This document shows positions 58,134 to 64,000 of a stretch of DNA of 64,000 nucleotides, piece after piece. The position numbers were made by a program, and so were the translations under genes. This stretch comes from Actinoplanes nipponensis (lineage in GTDB: Bacteria > Actinomycetota > Actinomycetes > Mycobacteriales > Micromonosporaceae): contig NZ_BOMQ01000016.1 in assembly GCF_016862275.1 (NCBI RefSeq), positions 38,429 to 102,428 of the forward strand. Reading direction: 5' to 3'. Position 1 is the first letter of the stretch, and each line of letters starts with the position of its first letter. The notes below the pieces were generated by a model, which was not told the DNA's origin, did not search any database, and saw only the letters and a list, made by a program, of their open reading frames with translations.

Positions 58134-59333
58134 ATGGCCGGCAACACCGATGTGGTCGTGATCGGCGGCGGGTACGCGGGCGTCATGGCGGCCAACCGCC
58201 TGACCCGGCGCGCCGACGTGACCGTGACCCTGATCAACCCGCGCCCGCGCTTCGTCGACCGGATCCGCCTGCACCAGCTGGTGGCCGGCTCCGGCGCCGC
58301 GGTCGCCGACTACCGGGACGTCCTGGCCGGGCGCGTCCGGCTGGTGGTGGACACCGCCGCGCGGATCGACCCGGCCGGGCGCACGGTGACGCTCGCGTCC
58401 GGCGGCACGCTCGGTTACGACTATCTGGTGTACGCGGTCGGCAGCGGCGCCGCCGGCCCGCGGGTGCCCGGAGCGGCCGAGCACGCCCATCCGATCGCCA
58501 CCCTGGAGGAGGCGCAGCGGTTGCGGTCCGTCCTGCGGTCCGCCCCGGAAGCGGCCGCGGTGACCGTGGTCGGCGCCGGCCCGACCGGCATCGAGACCGC
58601 CGCGGAGCTGGCCGGGCCGGGTCGCGCCGTCACCCTGGTCTGCGGCGGGGTGCTCGGCCCGTACCTGCATCCCCGGGGCCGGCGGGCGGTCGCCGAGCGG
58701 CTGGCCGGGCTGGGCGTGACCGTGCTGGAGGGCGCCGGCGCGACGGTGACCTCGGTGACCCGCGACGCCGTGCGGCTCGGCGACGGCCGTGAGCTGCCGA
58801 GCGCGGTGACCGTCTGGACCGCCGGGTTCGGGGTGCCGGACCTGGCGGCGCGCAGCGGGCTGAGCACCGACGACCAGGGCCGGCTGTGCACGGACGAGAC
58901 GTTGACGAGCGTGGACGACGGGCGCATCGTGGCGGCCGGGGATTCGGCGGCGCCGTCGGGTCGGCCGTACCGGATGAGCTGCCAGGCCGCCATGCAGCTG
59001 GGCCCGCAGGCCGCCGAGACGGTGCTGCGCCGCCTGGCCGGGCGCGAGCCCGCCCCCGTCGAGGTGGGGTTCTTCGGCCAGTGCGTCAGCCTGGGCCGCC
59101 GGGCCGGGATCTTCCAGTTCGCCGGCCGGGACGACGTGGCCAACCGGGGATTTCTCGGCGGCCGCGCGGGCGGGATGCTCAAGGAGGCCATCTGCCGGGG
59201 CATCCTCCGGCAGCTGCGCTTCGAGGCGCGCCATCCCGGTGCGCTGAAGTGGCGGGTGAGCAACGACCGGCGCCGGGAGGCGCTCCGGGCCGGGAACCAC
59301 CCGGCGCCGGCCACCGAGGGGGGCGGGAGATGA
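58134..59333 (+). CDS. FAD-dependent pyridine nucleotide-disulfide oxidoreductase, NDH-2-like
   Basis: A 399-aa flavoprotein of the pyridine nucleotide-disulfide family. The N-terminal FAD loop is VVVIGGGYAGVMAANRL at residue 7 and the NAD(P) loop is VTVVGAGPTGIETAAEL near 143. VWTAGFGVPDLA and VAAGDSAAPSGRPYRMSCQAAMQLG carry the FAD tail contacts. It resembles type II NADH dehydrogenases and ferredoxin-type reductases, without a redox Cys pair. ATG 58134 follows AAGGAG. Its stop overlaps the sigma factor start by 4 bases (ATGA), so the two are coupled. In ECF41 loci an oxidoreductase is the usual partner. Confidence 0.9.
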   Translation: MAGNTDVVVIGGGYAGVMAANRLTRRADVTVTLINPRPRFVDRIRLHQLVAGSGAAVADYRDVLAGRVRLVVDTAARIDPAGRTVTLASGGTLGYDYLVYAVGSGAAGPRVPGAAEHAHPIATLEEAQRLRSVLRSAPEAAAVTVVGAGPTGIETAAELAGPGRAVTLVCGGVLGPYLHPRGRRAVAERLAGLGVTVLEGAGATVTSVTRDAVRLGDGRELPSAVTVWTAGFGVPDLAARSGLSTDDQGRLCTDETLTSVDDGRIVAAGDSAAPSGRPYRMSCQAAMQLGPQAAETVLRRLAGREPAPVEVGFFGQCVSLGRRAGIFQFAGRDDVANRGFLGGRAGGMLKEAICRGILRQLRFEARHPGALKWRVSNDRRREALRAGNHPAPATEGGGR

Positions 59334-60214
59334 GCGACGACGCCACCGAGGTCTTCGTCGCCCACCGCAACCTGCTCTTCACCGTCGCGTACGAGATGCT
59401 CGGCTCGGCCGCCGACGCCGAGGACGTCCTGCAGGAGACCTGGCTGCGCTGGGTCGAGGTCGACCCGGAACGGGTCCGCGACCAGCGCGCCTACCTGGTC
59501 CGGATCACCACCCGGCAGGCGCTCAACCGGCTGCGGACGCTGCGCCGCCGCAAGGAGGCCTACGTCGGCCCGTGGCTGCCCGAGCCGCTGCTCACCACGC
59601 CGGACGTGGCCGAGGACGTGGAGCTGGCCGACAGCGTGTCGATGGCGCTGATGCTCGTCCTGGAGACGCTGTCGCCCACCGAGCGCGCGGTGTTCGTGCT
59701 CCGCGAGGCGTTCGAGGTGGGCTACGACGAGATCGCCGCCGCCGTCGGCAAGAGTCCCGCGGCCGTCCGGCAGATCGCGCACCGCGCCCGCCGGCACGTC
59801 GACGCCCGCCGCCCGCGCCACCCGGTCTCGCCAGGCGAGAGCCGGGCGGCGCTGGACGCGTTCCACCGCGCGCTCGAGGCCCGGGACCTGCAGGGCCTGC
59901 TCGACGTGCTGGCGCCCGAGGTGGTCCTGGTGAGCGACGGCGGCGGCATCAAGCAGGCGGCGCTGCGGCCGATCGTCGGCGCCGGCAAGGTGCTCCGCTT
60001 CGCCTTCGGCGGGATCGGCCGGACCGAGGGGACGCTCACCGCCGAGCGCACGGTGGTCAACGGCAACCCGGCGCTCGTGCTGCGCCTGGACGGCGAGCTC
60101 GACGGCGTCATGGCCATCCGGGTGGAGGACGCGCGCATCACCGGCCTCTACTACGTCCGCAACCCGGAGAAGCTGACCCGCTTCGGCTCGGAGACCGCGC
60201 TGACCCTGCGCTGA
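59330..60214 (+). CDS. ECF41-type RNA polymerase sigma factor
   Basis: A 294-aa extracytoplasmic-function sigma factor. Region 2 (about residues 8-75) contains LLFTVAYEMLGSAADAEDVLQETWLRW and YLVRITTRQALNRLRTLRRR. Region 4 (about 110-165) contains LSPTERAVFVLREAFEVGYDEIAAAVGKSPAAVRQIAHRARR. A SnoaL-like domain of about 115 residues follows, as in the ECF41 group, where this extension acts as a built-in regulator instead of an anti-sigma factor. ATG 59330 overlaps the oxidoreductase stop. It probably controls its own locus. Confidence 0.92.
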   Translation: MSDDATEVFVAHRNLLFTVAYEMLGSAADAEDVLQETWLRWVEVDPERVRDQRAYLVRITTRQALNRLRTLRRRKEAYVGPWLPEPLLTTPDVAEDVELADSVSMALMLVLETLSPTERAVFVLREAFEVGYDEIAAAVGKSPAAVRQIAHRARRHVDARRPRHPVSPGESRAALDAFHRALEARDLQGLLDVLAPEVVLVSDGGGIKQAALRPIVGAGKVLRFAFGGIGRTEGTLTAERTVVNGNPALVLRLDGELDGVMAIRVEDARITGLYYVRNPEKLTRFGSETALTLR

Positions 60215-60334
60215 GCACCCCCGTACGCCTCGGCAACCTGTCTGCTCCGGCACCGGGCCGGGGATGCACCTGTGGGCCACGAGAGTCATCTGGACACCCG
60301 CCCTGACCGATCGAGGCCGAGGAGCGCCCGAAAG

Positions 60335-61423
60335 ATGACGACACGACAGGGAACACGACCCGGTCAGCAGAACCGTGCCCGAGCCCGGTGGCCGCGCGCC
60401 GCCGCGATCGTCGCCGTGCTCGCCGCGGCCCTGACGGTCGCCGGCAACCCCGCCCCGGCGTCGGCCGCGGTCCCGCGGGTCGCGCAGAGCTGGGCGTCGC
60501 TGATGTTCCACAGCCTCACCCCCAGCGCCAAGTACGTCCAGCTCCGCAAGGCGCTCGCCGTCCAGCGGGCCACCCTGGCGACCCGGGTCTCCCAGGTCAC
60601 CGAGGGCCGGACCGCGCACGCCGCCGCGCAGACCCGGGTGACGACCGCCGTCACCGCCGACGCCGCCGCCCGTACCGGATACGCGATCGCGCGGGAGGCC
60701 CTGACCACCGCGCGGAACACGCTGACCGTGGTGTCGCAGCGGCGGCCGGTCGCCGGCGCCGCCGTGACCGAGGCGAAGACCGCCATCACCACCGCCGCGA
60801 AGACCGTGACCACCCGCCGGGCCCAGGTGAGCCAGGCCGCCACTGAGCTGAAGGCCGCGCAGGCCGCCGCCCGGGCCGCCACCGCCGGCCTGGACAAGGC
60901 GATCACCGCGTGGCAGTCCGCCGCGGCGACCGTCCGGACCAACCGGCAGCGGCTCATCGCCCTCGACCACTCCGCCGAGCTCGCCGGCCGGGCCGCCGCC
61001 CTCAGCCGGGACGTCGTCACCGAGGTCCGCACCAAGTTCACCGTCGCCGACACCGTCGCGGTCAACGGCGTCACCGTGCACCGCAGCGTGTCGTTCGCGT
61101 TCCGGCGGATGCTCGCGGACGCGCGCACCGACGGCGTCGTCCTCTCCGGCGGCGGCTTCCGGACCAGGCAGCGGCAGATCGAGCTGCGGACGATCAACGG
61201 CTGCCCCGACGTCTGGACCGCGCCCCCGTCGTCCTGCCGGGTGCCGACCGCGATCCCCGGCCGGTCGCTGCACGAGCTCGGCCTGGCCGTCGACATCACC
61301 GCCGGCGGCCGGACGCTGACCGCCGACAGCGCCGGGTTCCGCTGGCTGGCCACGCACGCCGGCAAGTACGGCTTCGTCAACCTGCCGTCCGAGCCGTGGC
61401 ACTGGTCGATCACGGGCGGCTGA
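60335..61423 (+). CDS. Secreted M15-family D-Ala-D-Ala carboxypeptidase with helical N-terminal domain
   Basis: A 362-aa exported peptidoglycan peptidase. The signal peptide is about 1-45 (basic start, then IVAVLAAALTVAG). Residues about 65-225 are Ala/Thr/Arg-rich heptad-like sequence, probably coiled coil. The M15 (VanY-like) domain covers about 245-362. Metal and catalytic motifs are SGGGFRTRQRQIEL, the His-x6-Asp in SLHELGLAVDI, and EPWHWS at the end. Those are zinc ligands and catalytic Glu. ATG 60335 has GGAG about 10 bases upstream. It probably trims D-Ala-D-Ala or stem peptides in the cell wall. The coiled coil may serve as a regulator or wall anchor. Confidence 0.88.
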   Translation: MTTRQGTRPGQQNRARARWPRAAAIVAVLAAALTVAGNPAPASAAVPRVAQSWASLMFHSLTPSAKYVQLRKALAVQRATLATRVSQVTEGRTAHAAAQTRVTTAVTADAAARTGYAIAREALTTARNTLTVVSQRRPVAGAAVTEAKTAITTAAKTVTTRRAQVSQAATELKAAQAAARAATAGLDKAITAWQSAAATVRTNRQRLIALDHSAELAGRAAALSRDVVTEVRTKFTVADTVAVNGVTVHRSVSFAFRRMLADARTDGVVLSGGGFRTRQRQIELRTINGCPDVWTAPPSSCRVPTAIPGRSLHELGLAVDITAGGRTLTADSAGFRWLATHAGKYGFVNLPSEPWHWSITGG

Positions 61424-61446
61424 TCCCGGCGCCGGCCGGCCGCCGG

Positions 61447-62709
61447 TCAGCGCCGTTGGCGGGCCATCCACTGCCAGATGTGGGTGCCCCCGATGCTCGG
61501 ATCGTTGCGGGCGACGTAGATCCACGACCAGTGGCCCGGGAACTGGTAGCCGTTCCAGACGACGTGGTCGTACAGCGTCAGCAGGGAACCGGGGATGAGG
61601 TCGTGGGCGTGCAGGGTGTTCGGCCCGGGCGGCACCGTGGTGTCGTCCCGGGACGTGACGAGCCAGGTCGGGGTGGAGATGCGCCGCAGCTCGGCGTCGG
61701 TGATCAGCCGCGGACCGCCCGGCTCCAGGGACTGCACGACGCCGCAGATCGGCACCGACGCGGCGAACAGGTCCGGGTAGACGGTGGTCATCTCCATGCT
61801 CATGTAGCCGCCGTTGCTGCACCCGGCGACGTAGATCCGGTCGCGGTCGACGGGATACCGGTGGGCCAGCTCCCGGACGATCTCGCGGATGAGCGGGGCG
61901 AAGCGGGGGCCGTCCTCGATCCAGTACGACGTGCTCTGCGGCGCCACGACGTAGGCGCCGGAGAAGATCCGCTGGGCCTGCGGGGTGGCGAAGCCCAGCG
62001 CGCCGCGGTTGGCGCGCAACGTGGTCTCGTTGTCGTAGTAGTTGTCGGGCAGCGAGGCGCCCTCGCCCCCGCCGTGCAGCCAGACGATGAGTGGGCGCCG
62101 GCCCCGCCCGCCGTGGGCGGGGGAGTAGAGCCGGTACTTCATCCCCGAGCGCGAGACGTGGTAGCTGAACGCGTCCACCTCGGGATCGGACAGCCGGCCC
62201 TGCACGAAGCGCGAGATGGTGATCGAGCGGTGGTCGCGCAGGACGATCGGGGCCAGCTGGGTGATGGTGTAGACCAGATCGAGCCGTACGTTGCGTCCGC
62301 GGCCGGCGATGTAGCCCAAGGTGCCCCCGCCCAGCTGGCCCTCGCCGTGGCTGAGCTCCAGCACGATGTCGCCGTGGCGGTCGAGCCGGACGGCGGTCAC
62401 GGTGCGGTCGAGGTCGTACTCGCTGTAGATGGCGTCGCCGGGGGCGATGGGAATCGGGCTGGTGGCCTTGGCGTGCACGCCGAAGGTGCCGGTGCTCAGC
62501 CCGGCCGGGTCGATCGGCCCGAGCCGCGAGGTGTCGAGGGTGATCGAGGTGACCTGCTCGCCGCCGTCGAGCACCCGGGCGTTGAGCCGGAACCGCACGG
62601 TGACCGGCGGGTGGCCACCGGCCCGGGCGGCGACCCCGGGCAGGGACAGGCCGGCGGCGGCGCCCGCGCCGGCGGCGAGAATGGTGCGACGGCTCAGGGG
62701 AGTGTCCAT
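61447..62709 (-). CDS. Tat-exported PHB-depolymerase-like esterase
   Basis: A 420-aa secreted alpha/beta hydrolase of the esterase/PHB depolymerase type. The Tat signal is near residue 7 (LSRRTILAAG). A beta-sandwich domain (about 35-180) comes before the hydrolase domain. The oxyanion region is LIVWLHGGGEGA, the nucleophile elbow is VAGCSNGGYMS, the Asp is probably in TSRDDTTVP and the His in FPGHWSW. ATG 62709 is chosen because AAGGAG precedes it at 5 bases. Substrates could be polyesters or feruloyl esters of plant wall. The last part is rich in Trp. Confidence 0.83.
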   Translation of the reverse strand: MDTPLSRRTILAAGAGAAAGLSLPGVAARAGGHPPVTVRFRLNARVLDGGEQVTSITLDTSRLGPIDPAGLSTGTFGVHAKATSPIPIAPGDAIYSEYDLDRTVTAVRLDRHGDIVLELSHGEGQLGGGTLGYIAGRGRNVRLDLVYTITQLAPIVLRDHRSITISRFVQGRLSDPEVDAFSYHVSRSGMKYRLYSPAHGGRGRRPLIVWLHGGGEGASLPDNYYDNETTLRANRGALGFATPQAQRIFSGAYVVAPQSTSYWIEDGPRFAPLIREIVRELAHRYPVDRDRIYVAGCSNGGYMSMEMTTVYPDLFAASVPICGVVQSLEPGGPRLITDAELRRISTPTWLVTSRDDTTVPPGPNTLHAHDLIPGSLLTLYDHVVWNGYQFPGHWSWIYVARNDPSIGGTHIWQWMARQRR

Positions 62710-62856
62710 GCGGACTCCTTGGTCGATCTCCATTCGTACCACTGCATCGAGGTCGGTCTATCACAAATGGGTGACGGGCGCTAATGGGGTCGCCGGGGCC
62801 CGCCCACCGTCTGGATCACCACCGAGTAGGCGCGCGGGTGGACGCGAGCATGTCGA

Positions 62857-63444
62857 TCAGCCGGCCCGGGCCGCGCCGCCGACCGCCGCCTGCGCAGCCC
62901 GCTCGATCATCGCCCGGTGTGTCGCGCGGGCCGCCGTGTCGATCTCTTCCTCGTGTTCAGCCCGCAGCCCGGTCCGGCCGTCAAGCTGCTCACGCAGGAT
63001 GTCAGCGTGGCCGGCATGCCGGGTGGTCTCCTGAAGAACATGGATCATGACGCCGAACAGCGTGACGTCGGGCCGCGACCACCACGGCACGTGGCCAGGC
63101 GCGTCGACGGGAAGCTCCCCGATCGTCGCGTCCGCATGCCTGCAGGCGCGCTGGTAGAAGTCGATGATCTGTTCGCGGGTCTCCTCGGGAGTTGCCCACA
63201 GGTCGCTGCCGTCCGCGTCCTGCCATCGCCCCAGCGGCTCCGGGGACGGACGGCCGAAGACCTCACCGAGATACCAGGCCTCACCTGTCGCCATGTGCTT
63301 CACCAGGCCCAGGAGATTGGTTCCCGTCGCCGTCAGGGGACGCCGGATGTCGTATTCGGACAGACCGTCGAGCTTCCAGACCAGCGCCTCCCGGACCGCC
63401 TTGAGCCGGCCGTGCAGGAAGTCCTTCGCGACGTCATCGATCAT
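62857..63444 (-). CDS. DinB/DUF664-family protein
   Basis: A 195-aa protein of the DinB-like four-helix family. The conserved His pattern is GLVKHMATGEAWYLG near residue 47 and VLQETTRHAGHADILREQLDG near 140. These three His are metal ligands in the bacillithiol/mycothiol-transferase (DinB_2, DUF664) group. ATG 63444 starts the recognised fold at once; the longer frame upstream is Arg-rich shadow. The reaction is unknown. Mycothiol-dependent thiol transfer is a plausible family role in actinobacteria. Confidence 0.85.
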   Translation of the reverse strand: MIDDVAKDFLHGRLKAVREALVWKLDGLSEYDIRRPLTATGTNLLGLVKHMATGEAWYLGEVFGRPSPEPLGRWQDADGSDLWATPEETREQIIDFYQRACRHADATIGELPVDAPGHVPWWSRPDVTLFGVMIHVLQETTRHAGHADILREQLDGRTGLRAEHEEEIDTAARATHRAMIERAAQAAVGGAARAG

Positions 63445-63701
63445 GGCGACGACCTTGCCACCCGGCCACCACAGCCGCCGACCCCGGTTCGCGGAGGGTT
63501 CGGAGGCTGCCGCCGTTCCCGGCCGGCGGTCACCCGGGCGGGAGCTCCCGCGCCGGCAGCGCCGCCTCCGTGGCGGGGACTGCCGTGGGTTTGGGCCCAC
63601 CGGGCTCGGGCAAACCGGGCGGGTAGATGGTGCTCCTGACGCGGCTCCACCACGCGGCCGGGGCCGAGACGCAGGGAATTCGCAATCGACAAGGGGATCT
63701 C

Positions 63702-64000
63702 ATGAAGTTGATGACGTTTGCGGCGGGTCTGGCCACCGGTTACGTGCTCGGCGCCCGCGCGGGCCGGGAGCAGTACGAGAAGATCGTCGCGGCGGTCGGC
63801 CAGGCGCGTACCCAGCCCGCGGTCGCCGGGGCGGGGGCCGACGACGCCTCCACGTCCGGGCCGGCCGGGCCGGACGCCGCCGCCGCCACCGACGCGCCGG
63901 CTGCGGCCGAGCCCACGCCGGCGGCTGTCAAGCCCGCGTCAGCCGCCGTCAAACCGGCTACGCCCGCGTCGGTTGCTGCCAAGCCGGCGACGCCCGCGTC
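63702..64000 (+). CDS. YtxH-like protein, partial at the window end
   Basis: The first 99 codons of a gene cut off by the window end. The start ATG 63702 has AAGGGGA 7 bases upstream. The N-terminus MKLMTFAAGLATGYVLGARAGREQYEKIV is a short hydrophobic segment followed by the conserved G-x-R-A-G-R-E-x-Y motif of YtxH-like small actinobacterial proteins. From about residue 40 the sequence becomes an Ala/Pro/Lys-rich low-complexity tail with imperfect repeats of KPATPAS. Likely a membrane-associated protein with a disordered basic tail. The end of the gene is not seen. Confidence 0.8.
   Translation, partial: MKLMTFAAGLATGYVLGARAGREQYEKIVAAVGQARTQPAVAGAGADDASTSGPAGPDAAAATDAPAAAEPTPAAVKPASAAVKPATPASVAAKPATPA

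Noticed and set aside
60215..60334. Possible cyclic-di-AMP riboswitch before the M15 peptidase
   Set aside because: Cell-wall peptidase genes in actinobacteria sometimes carry one, but the conserved riboswitch blocks were not found in these 120 bases.
58421..62764. A 1447-codon minus-strand frame
   Set aside because: Reads through several well-supported genes on both strands; composition is Arg/Pro/Gly shadow.
1..64000. CRISPR arrays, tRNA and rRNA genes, insertion sequences, phage genes
   Set aside because: No regularly spaced repeats, no tRNA-like T-loop/acceptor pattern, no transposase or integrase motif and no terminal inverted repeats were recognised on reading both strands. A tRNA or IS search tool would be decisive.

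Overview
The window is about 72-75% GC by eye and is densely packed with genes that use GTG/TTG as well as ATG starts and many 4-base ATGA or GTGA stop/start overlaps. The family content points to a filamentous actinobacterium, most likely Micromonosporaceae (Actinoplanes-like). Clues are SAM methyltransferases of the DUF574 type, an ECF41-type sigma factor, a STAS/HATPase anti-sigma protein, an amylosucrase, secreted carbohydrate-active enzymes with Thr-Pro linkers, and Tat-exported DUF1501/DUF1800 proteins. This is inference; no rRNA marker is present. No tRNA, rRNA, CRISPR array, insertion sequence, phage gene or attachment site was recognised. It looks like ordinary chromosome-arm sequence.

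Layout. 1-1420: a winged-helix regulator, an orphan receiver protein and a tiny membrane protein. 1423-11071 (minus): a probable six-gene envelope or exopolysaccharide operon. Its order is cellulose-synthase-like GT2, membrane acyltransferase with an SGNH domain, GT39-type glycosyltransferase, UDP-glucose 6-dehydrogenase, then Tat-exported DUF1800 and DUF1501 proteins. A Crp/GlxR-like palindrome lies upstream. 11391-16621: a hydrolase with a divergent regulator, thymidine kinase, and a tightly overlapped trio of LuxR-type HTH, TrmB/LuxR-type regulator and secreted protein. 16970-23033 (minus): a receiver/PAS/GAF/histidine kinase, a GH65 enzyme coupled to an internally deleted PfkB kinase, dodecin, and LexA. 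23104-27176 (minus): a GAF-LuxR regulator, class II aldolase, HAD phosphatase, DhaL and DhaK, overlapped like one pathway. 27239-30065 (plus): amylosucrase and an anti-sigma-like protein.

30075-39123 is a sugar-acid and plant-polysaccharide region. A LacI regulator, solute-binding lipoprotein, ABC ATPase, two permeases and a mannonate-dehydratase-family enzyme run on the minus strand. A pectate lyase and a Cip1-like secreted protein run on the plus strand. Perfect palindromic LacI-type operators sit at the pectate lyase promoter (18 bp) and before the Cip1-like gene (14 bp, identical to the known CebR box). 39225-43579 is an ion-homeostasis cluster: NhaA, a CPA1 antiporter, a CBS protein and an ArsB/NhaD-type carrier.

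43809-53048 holds a STAS antagonist, a galactose-oxidase-like copper-radical enzyme with three F5/8C domains, a secreted phosphoesterase, a membrane GGDEF protein and a GH31 alpha-glucosidase with CBM20. 53118-64000 holds a TetR and aldo/keto reductase pair with tandem operators, a DUF574 methyltransferase, a K+ channel with a small membrane partner, an FAD oxidoreductase coupled to an ECF41-type sigma factor, an M15 peptidase, a Tat-exported esterase, a DinB-like protein, and a partial YtxH-like gene cut by the window end.
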